A DNA stretch of 64,000 nt from positions 1 to 64,000 of the forward strand of contig JANNFI010000034.1 of assembly GCA_031379665.1 (NCBI GenBank). Direction: 5' to 3'. Below are positions 58,901 through 64,000 of this stretch, piece by piece. The number at the start of each line of letters is the position of its first letter. Position 1 is the first letter of the stretch. Source of the stretch: SZUA-254 sp031379665. Its GTDB lineage: Bacteria > Bacteroidota > Ignavibacteria > UBA10030 > SZUA-254. The position numbers and the translations under genes are program-made. The notes beneath the pieces are model-generated. The model was not told where the DNA came from, ran no database searches, and saw only the letters and a program-made list of their open reading frames with translations.

Positions 58901-61165
58901 TCACTGGAATTTCATCGCCCTATAGCGCTTCAATTTTCCTTCGATGACGGCGATCAGGAGTTCCGGTTCGATCGGCTTGGTGAGGTAGTCGTCAACGCCG
59001 AGCTGGATGCCGGACCGCACGATCACCCCGTCGGAGAGGGCGCTCATGAAGATGAAGGGAATCGCCGCGTACGGCGGGATCGCCTGGACCTTCTTGTAGA
59101 ACGCGAAGCCTTCGAATTCGTTGTCAGAGAATTTGATATCGCTCAGGATCAGGTCGAACGGCGTGGAGCGAAGCTGGTCCACCGCCGCATCGATGTCCTC
59201 GGCGGTGACGACGGCGTACCCGGCGTCCGTGAGCAAGTCCTCGATCGTGCGGAGCAGGAGCTTGTCGTCGTCGGCCACGAGGATCCTCCCCTTCATCTTG
59301 AGCTTGCCGAAGCTCGCCAGGAGATGGTGTTCCAGGGCCTTCGCCTCCTCCTCCAGGATGCCGTACTTTTCCTTGAGCTTTCCGAGGGCGACCTCGTCCG
59401 CGGGATCAAGCGAGCCCGCGACGATCAGCTTGCGGATCCGGTCAGAGTAGGTTTTGAGCCGGACCTCCCCTTCGATGGTCAGGTGCTCGTCGAACGTAAG
59501 GTTGAGCAGCTCCTTCAATTGCAGCAGCTTCTTCGCGTCCTCGATGTCCAGACTCCCCTTTGCGTAGCGGGCCACCATCGCGTCCCGGTAGTAGTTGATC
59601 TGCTCCGCCTTCGTCTCCGGCAGCCGCACCCCGAGGAGATCGAGTTTTGTTTCGTAGTCGGCGGCGAGTGATTCCATCCTCTTGAGCAGCTCCGCCTCCA
59701 TCTGACCGCGGAGCTCCTTCCTGACGGACTTGAGTTTCTCGCCTTGTTCGCGGACCTTCACATCGTACTCGGATTCGAGGCGGACCTTCTCGGCCGAGAT
59801 CTTCTCCTCGGCGTCCCTCCGCACCTTTTCCCGTTCGTCGTGGAGCCTTGCCTCGAATTCAGCCTGGAACTTCGATTCGAGCTCGTTCCGGATCGTCGCG
59901 GAGCGCCGCTCGAAATCTTCTTCGAGCTGCCGCCGCGCGGTCGCGATCTGTTCGGCAACGCGGGCCTCAGCCTGTTGCTTCAGCCGTGCCGCCTCCTCCC
60001 GGGACGACTGTTCGAGGGAGCCCCTGAGCTTTTCGTATTCCTCTTTGAGGGTGGTCCGTTCCCGTTCGAGCTCCGCGCGGAACTCCGCCTCCAGTTTTAA
60101 CCGGACCGACTCCTGCTCCTCCTTCATCCGTAGCGCCGCCTGTTCTTCGTAGGCGCTCTCGGCCTTTCGCACCGATTCGAGAAGTTTCCGGTTGAACTCC
60201 TCGCGCAGCTTCTTCTCCAACTCCTCCTGCGACTGTCGCGTCCTCGACACTTCGATCTTGTGGAGGTCGTCGCCCTTCTTCTTCGTCTTCTCGTACTCCT
60301 CCTTCAGTTTTTCGCGCTCGTACCCCATCCGCTCCTCGAATTCGGTGGTGAGCACGATCTTCAATTTCTCCTCTTCCCGCCGGTGCAGCTCCTGCATCTG
60401 CAACCGCAGTTCAGTTTCGCATTTCTTGAGCTCATCGACGAGCCGCTTCTCGAACTCGGCCCTGAGCGCCTGTTCCATCTCCACCGCGGAGTGCCTCTCC
60501 TGGTCGGCGACGCCGCGCAACTCGTTCTTCAGTCGTTCCTTCTCCTCGACCAGATCGGCCTGGAACTGTTGGTGGAGCTTCGTCCTGAGGTCGCCGTCGA
60601 GCCGGGCGAGCTCCGACTGGTACTCCCCCTCCAACTTCACCTCGGTCTTCCTGATCTCCGCCGAGAGCCGGTCCTGGTATTCCTTGTCGAACTGGAGCTT
60701 GACCCGCTCGAACTCACGCTCGTTCTCGAGCCTCTGGCGGAGAGCGTTCTTCTCCAGCTTGTCGCGTTCCTCCGAGAGAAGTTTTTCCGCCCTCTCCTCC
60801 GCCTTCCTCAATTCGTCAGTATACTTGCGCTTGAATTCCTCCTCCACCTCCTGACGCATCTCGGGTGAAGCGAGCGTGTCCTCCGTGGCCGTCGACGGGC
60901 CGTCGTCCGGCGCTTCCTCCACCCGCCCCGCGGAATCCCCGGCCGATGCAGTCTCTTCCCCCACGGCGCCCGACGGGTTGGCCTTGGCCTCGAAGTGGTT
61001 GATCCTCTCGATGAATGCGTGGATGAAAGGGTTGTGCGGATCGACCTTTTTGGCCTTGGCCAGTTCGCTCCTGGCCTCGGTGAAATTACCCTCGGCAAGG
61101 AATTTGTCCGCCTGCCGGAGGTGGGACCGAAATTCATCCTGGTTGATTTGACTCGTTGCCGCCAT
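58901..61165 (-). CDS. Long coiled-coil protein with C-terminal response-regulator receiver
   Basis: The 754-residue protein has a TPR-like helix pair at residues 10-55 (LRQADKFLAEGNFTEARSELAKAK). Residues ~105-520 are an almost uninterrupted Glu/Arg/Lys/Leu coiled coil. A conserved-looking helical domain (about 525-620) and a complete receiver domain (626-754) follow. Receiver residues are the acidic pair D632/D633, phospho-acceptor D676 in LSDIKF, S708 in MSA, and K730 in LTKP. There is no signal peptide and no output domain after the receiver. It could be a cytoplasmic scaffold whose assembly is phospho-controlled. No kinase gene is nearby. Confidence 0.85.
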   Translation of the reverse strand: MAATSQINQDEFRSHLRQADKFLAEGNFTEARSELAKAKKVDPHNPFIHAFIERINHFEAKANPSGAVGEETASAGDSAGRVEEAPDDGPSTATEDTLASPEMRQEVEEEFKRKYTDELRKAEERAEKLLSEERDKLEKNALRQRLENEREFERVKLQFDKEYQDRLSAEIRKTEVKLEGEYQSELARLDGDLRTKLHQQFQADLVEEKERLKNELRGVADQERHSAVEMEQALRAEFEKRLVDELKKCETELRLQMQELHRREEEKLKIVLTTEFEERMGYEREKLKEEYEKTKKKGDDLHKIEVSRTRQSQEELEKKLREEFNRKLLESVRKAESAYEEQAALRMKEEQESVRLKLEAEFRAELERERTTLKEEYEKLRGSLEQSSREEAARLKQQAEARVAEQIATARRQLEEDFERRSATIRNELESKFQAEFEARLHDEREKVRRDAEEKISAEKVRLESEYDVKVREQGEKLKSVRKELRGQMEAELLKRMESLAADYETKLDLLGVRLPETKAEQINYYRDAMVARYAKGSLDIEDAKKLLQLKELLNLTFDEHLTIEGEVRLKTYSDRIRKLIVAGSLDPADEVALGKLKEKYGILEEEAKALEHHLLASFGKLKMKGRILVADDDKLLLRTIEDLLTDAGYAVVTAEDIDAAVDQLRSTPFDLILSDIKFSDNEFEGFAFYKKVQAIPPYAAIPFIFMSALSDGVIVRSGIQLGVDDYLTKPIEPELLIAVIEGKLKRYRAMKFQ

Positions 61166-61308
61166 ATTTTTTCTCCCTCCCGGAGTAAATAACGCCCGGT
61201 CCGAGGATCCGGACCTGGTAAATCCCGAATAACCGTATGATTTTCAATGCCTTCCGGCATAGCATATCCTTTTTTCCTTTAAAAATCAAGCCCATTCCCG
61301 TACCTCGT

Positions 61309-61337
61309 TTGACATTGAATCCATTTCAAGGTACATT
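61309..61337 (+). promoter_or_regulatory. Promoter of the SPOR-domain gene
   Basis: Perfect TTGACA (61309-61314), 17 bases, then TACATT (61332-61337), in the divergent gap. The sequence also fits a Bacteroidota-type TTTG / TAnnTTtG pattern (TTTG 61308-61311, TACATTTA). Confidence 0.6.
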
Positions 61338-61357
61338 TAGCCCGAATTTGAGACAAT

Positions 61358-61367
61358 GGAGGTGATC
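61358..61367 (+). promoter_or_regulatory. Near-perfect Shine-Dalgarno that sets the SPOR-gene start
   Basis: GGAGGTGATC complements the 16S rRNA 3' end over ten bases and ends three bases before ATG 61371. It contains part of the upstream in-frame ATG (61356), which is therefore not the start. Confidence 0.85.
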
Positions 61368-61370
61368 GTC

Positions 61371-62096
61371 ATGGTGGATATTCGGCACACACTCGCCGGT
61401 TTCATCCTTCTGATGCTGGGGGGGGCGGTGGCTTCGGTCGACGCCCAGACCGTTGAAGACAAGGTCGATGAGTATGTCCGGAAGGTCTCTGAAGGTCGGT
61501 ACGGGGAGATCCGGAAGGAAATTGACCGATCGCCGGGCGGAGGCCGAACCGGCGATCCCGGGATGATCTACCTCGAAGGGCTGATCGCCCCCGACGGCAC
61601 GACGTCGATCAGGTTGTTCCAGCTGGTGGCCGACAGCCTGGGCGCGAACCCCTGGAGGGACGACGCGCTCGCGAGGATGGTCGAGTTCTACTCACGGATA
61701 AACGACCGCCCCAGGGCGTCCGAGGCCTTCCGGATATTGCGGACCGATTACCCCGCCACCCCCTACATCACGACCGGCTACCTCGGAAGGGTCACGACCG
61801 GGGAAACGACGGATGAGCGTCCGGATACCTCCGGAAGGGTCGTGGCCGTCTACGCGATCCAGGTGGGCGCGTTCTCGGTCTTCGAGAACGCCGAGAAGCT
61901 CGCCCACGTCCTGAAGTCGAAGGGTTTCAGCGCTATCATCTACGACAACCTGCTCGACGGAAAGCACCTCCTCCACCTCGTGTGGGTGGGGCGCTACGAC
62001 AGGGAGGAAGACGCCGCGCCGGTCATGAAGAAGATCGAGGAGCTGACCGGCATCAAGGGCGTGCTGAGGGAGCAGATGATCTGGAGGCGCTGGTAG
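61371..62096 (+). CDS. SPOR-domain envelope protein
   Basis: The 241-residue protein has a signal peptide (LAGFILLMLGGAVASVDAQ), a helical middle with a TPR-like pair (ALARMVEFYSRINDRPRASEAF), and a C-terminal SPOR domain (residues ~165-238: YAIQVGAFSVFENAEKLAHVL, HLVWVGRYDREEDAAPVMKKI). SPOR domains bind denuded peptidoglycan glycan strands, often at division septa. It stands alone between the divergent coiled-coil gene and the convergent hemN gene. Confidence 0.92.
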   Translation: MVDIRHTLAGFILLMLGGAVASVDAQTVEDKVDEYVRKVSEGRYGEIRKEIDRSPGGGRTGDPGMIYLEGLIAPDGTTSIRLFQLVADSLGANPWRDDALARMVEFYSRINDRPRASEAFRILRTDYPATPYITTGYLGRVTTGETTDERPDTSGRVVAVYAIQVGAFSVFENAEKLAHVLKSKGFSAIIYDNLLDGKHLLHLVWVGRYDREEDAAPVMKKIEELTGIKGVLREQMIWRRW

Positions 62097-62124
62097 CGCG
62101 TCGGTGGGAGCCGGCGGGACAGGT

Positions 62125-63510
62125 TCAGACCGTCTTCGAAAAAAGCGGCCGGTCCTTCCGCATCGACTCGAGGTAGGGGTCGAAGCACATCGCGATGTTC
62201 CGGACGATCAGCCTGCCCTGGTCTGAGATCACGATACTGTCCGGCTTCAGTTCGAGGAGCCCGTCGGCGGTGAACTTCGCGAGCTTCGAGAGCGCGTCCG
62301 CAAAGTAGTCGTCGAATGAAATTCCGAATTCCCCCTCCACGTCCGCCTTCAGCACCTCGTTGTTGCACATGATCTTCATGATGACGTCCCGCCGGATCAC
62401 GTCGTCGCGCGTCATCCTGTAGCCCGCGTGAGTGGGGAGCTTCCCCTCTTCCAGCCGGCCGTAATAATCCCAGATCGATTTCAGGTTCTGGTGGTAGACG
62501 CCGCCGATGAAGCTGATCGCCGACATCCCGAAGGCATACAGGTCGCACCCCGACTTCGTCGAATAGCCCTGAAAATTCCGGTAGAGGGTACCGTTACGCC
62601 GGGCAACGGCCAGTTCATCCTCGGGTTTCGCAAAATGGTCCATCCCGACGTTCACGTACCCCGCCCCGATCAGTTTTTCGAGCGTCATCTTGAATATTTC
62701 AAGTTTCATTTCGGGTGAAGGAAGCGAGAGCTCGTCCAGCACGTTCTGGTGCGGCTTGAGCCACGGGACGTGGGCGTAGTTGAACACCGCGAGGCGGTCG
62801 GGCGAGAGCCCGATGACCTTGTCCACCGTCACCGCGAAGCTCTCGACCGTCTGGTGCGGCAGGCCGTAGATGAGGTCGATGTTGATGCTCTGGAAACCGA
62901 GCTCCCGGCTCCACTCCACCGCGTCTCTCGTGATCTCTTCCGGCTGGATCCGGTTGACCGCCTTCTGCACCGCGGGGTTAAAGTCCTGCACGCCCATGCT
63001 CACCCGGTTGAACCCCGACTCCCTGAACGCCTCCATCCTGTCCTTCGTCAGGCCGCGCGGGTCGATCTCGACCCCCGCCTCGATGTCGGCGGCATACGTG
63101 AACCTGTTTTTCAGGAAACCGCCCAGGTCGCGGATGTCCTCGGCGCTCAGGTACGACGGCGTTCCTCCGCCCCAGTGGAGCTGGGCCACCTTCCTCGACG
63201 CCGAGACAAGCGGCGCGATCACGGAGATCTCTTTCTTCAGGTACTCGTTGTAGGAGGTGATCTGCGTCAGGTCGTGGGTGACCTTCATCGTGCAGCCGCA
63301 GAAGTAACAGAGCGTGTCGCAGAACGGGAGGTGGACATAGACGGAGATGGGGGCGTCTTCCCCGGGCGGGTTCGTGTCCCTGATTTCGGCGAGGTACTCG
63401 TCGGACCGGAATTTTTCGGAGAAGACCGGGGCGCTCGGATAGCTGGTATACCGTGGCCCGGCAACGGAGTACTTCCTCAATAATTGAACGTCGACGCTGG
63501 TGGTGCCCAT
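62125..63510 (-). CDS. hemN: Oxygen-independent coproporphyrinogen III dehydrogenase
   Basis: HemN is a radical-SAM enzyme that decarboxylates coproporphyrinogen III to protoporphyrinogen IX in haem synthesis without oxygen. The 461-residue length and the motif C-x3-C-x2-C-G-C (HLPFCDTLCYFCGCTM), together with GPRYTSYPSAPVF at the N-terminus, distinguish true HemN from HemW. QLHWGGGTPSYLS and GMDHFAKPEDELAVA are also present. Its presence suggests growth under low oxygen. Confidence 0.96.
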   Translation of the reverse strand: MGTTSVDVQLLRKYSVAGPRYTSYPSAPVFSEKFRSDEYLAEIRDTNPPGEDAPISVYVHLPFCDTLCYFCGCTMKVTHDLTQITSYNEYLKKEISVIAPLVSASRKVAQLHWGGGTPSYLSAEDIRDLGGFLKNRFTYAADIEAGVEIDPRGLTKDRMEAFRESGFNRVSMGVQDFNPAVQKAVNRIQPEEITRDAVEWSRELGFQSINIDLIYGLPHQTVESFAVTVDKVIGLSPDRLAVFNYAHVPWLKPHQNVLDELSLPSPEMKLEIFKMTLEKLIGAGYVNVGMDHFAKPEDELAVARRNGTLYRNFQGYSTKSGCDLYAFGMSAISFIGGVYHQNLKSIWDYYGRLEEGKLPTHAGYRMTRDDVIRRDVIMKIMCNNEVLKADVEGEFGISFDDYFADALSKLAKFTADGLLELKPDSIVISDQGRLIVRNIAMCFDPYLESMRKDRPLFSKTV

Positions 63511-63639
63511 CGGAGCCCGGGGAAGAAGATGATAATGGTGAATTTAACGATTTCCGCCTGAAGATGCCAGCGCTGTGCTCACCCGGGCTCTACCGTGGGA
63601 CTCCGGCGCGGGGCTCTACCGCGGGGCTTCCCGGGGCCG

Positions 63640-64000
63640 TCAACCGGCGGCGTCGTACGCCTTCCGGATCCAACCGATGAGCGTCTTGTCAACCTCCCCC
63701 GGATCGGCGATCCTGACCTTGTACGGTGACATGCTGTTCGGGGGATTCTCGATGAGGCGCGCGTTCGGCTTCAGCTCCTTCGAATTGATCCCCACTTCCA
63801 CCTGCGTCTTCGTCGCGGGTCCGATCATCGCGAATTGCTTCTTCCTCCGGAGGCTGACGTACGCCTTCTTCGGCGCGATCTCGAATGCTCCGAACTTCGC
63901 GATCTCGGCCATCAGGCGGTCGTGAATCGGCCTCAGGGCCGACTTCGGTCCCTCGTAGAGCGCGGCGACGACGTCTCCGGTCGAGAGGTTCGCGGCCGCG
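63640..64000 (-). CDS. DUF5655-like protein (5' end outside window)
   Basis: At least 120 codons are visible, ending in EVDKTLIGWIRKAYDAAG. The visible part, with ALYEGPKSALRPIHDRLMAEIAKFG, YVSLRRKKQFAMIGP and MSPYKVRIADPGEVD, fits the DUF5655 family of small proteins found alone or after DUF4287. The function is unknown. The frame is open through base 64000. The internal ATG at 63912 is not the start, because conserved sequence continues before it. The 129-base gap to hemN holds an imperfect GGGCTCTACCG direct repeat. Confidence 0.72.
   Translation of the reverse strand, partial: AAANLSTGDVVAALYEGPKSALRPIHDRLMAEIAKFGAFEIAPKKAYVSLRRKKQFAMIGPATKTQVEVGINSKELKPNARLIENPPNSMSPYKVRIADPGEVDKTLIGWIRKAYDAAG

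Noticed and set aside
63511..63639. Gene or promoter between hemN and the DUF5655-like gene
   Set aside because: Only an imperfect GGGCTCTACCG repeat is visible; no start codon with ribosome site and no clear -35/-10 pair.
1..64000. rRNA, tRNA or intact insertion sequence anywhere in the window
   Set aside because: No conserved tRNA T-loop words in a cloverleaf context, no rRNA-like stretch and no full transposase were seen by eye; a covariance-model scan would be the decisive check.

Overview
The window is 64 kb of GC-rich, gene-dense chromosome with few non-coding gaps and many 4-base ATGA/GTGA start-stop overlaps. Two large secreted proteins end in type A sorting domains of the type IX secretion system (T9SS; N-P-F-N-P-[ST]-T motifs). 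There are also C-terminal-Phe outer-membrane barrels, a zinc-type adenylate kinase and partner-switch regulators. Together these point to a diderm of the FCB group (Ignavibacteriota/Kapabacteria/Bacteroidota-like). No rRNA or tRNA gene was seen, so placement rests on gene content only.

Layout. 1-2.1 kb: murA and a truncated GT2 glycosyltransferase. 2.1-9.1 kb: a tightly overlapping poly-gamma-glutamate (PGA) operon on the minus strand. It runs pgsB, pgsC, pgsW-like, a periplasmic protein with an internal duplication, an outer-membrane barrel, a PGA hydrolase and a Tat-exported flavin amine oxidase. It sits 12 bases after a 1155-residue T9SS-exported Asp-box propeller protein (9.1-12.6 kb). 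12.6-13.9 kb: a gene-poor island with decayed IS3-type transposase and tyrosine-recombinase fragments. 13.9-17.6 kb: two polytopic membrane proteins, one a GT-C-type glycosyltransferase. 17.6-24.9 kb: S41 protease, tmk, an ECF sigma factor with a LiaF-like protein, two envelope proteins, a glycerophosphodiesterase and adk. 24.9-39 kb: M1 aminopeptidase, rlmN, a second T9SS protein, a catalytic/non-catalytic M16 protease pair, purC, a PrsW protease and a 997-residue protease/propeller/barrel fusion. 39-42.2 kb: a regulatory block with an ECF sigma factor, a membrane anti-sigma candidate carrying about 20 copies of a 12-residue repeat, and an RsbV/RsbW/RsbV-like partner switch. 42.2-50.5 kb: aat, pfkA, an AddB-like nuclease, small membrane genes, a class III cyclase, a TsaC-family gene and rmuC. 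50.6-54.7 kb: a molybdenum-cofactor cluster (moeA, moaD, moaE, moaA, moaC-mogA fusion). 54.7-64 kb: a degenerate amidohydrolase, ankyrin protein, OHCU-decarboxylase-like protein, propeller protein, a giant coiled-coil protein ending in a receiver domain, a SPOR protein, hemN and a truncated DUF5655 protein.

The best candidates for something undescribed are the diderm PGA locus with its own predicted outer-membrane barrel, the repeat-bearing anti-sigma candidate beside a partner-switch module, the coiled-coil receiver protein, and a start region with four tandem ATGs whose copy lengths decide the reading frame. Motif and frame statements are read from the sequence. Family assignments come from recognised motifs without database searches and are inference to that extent.
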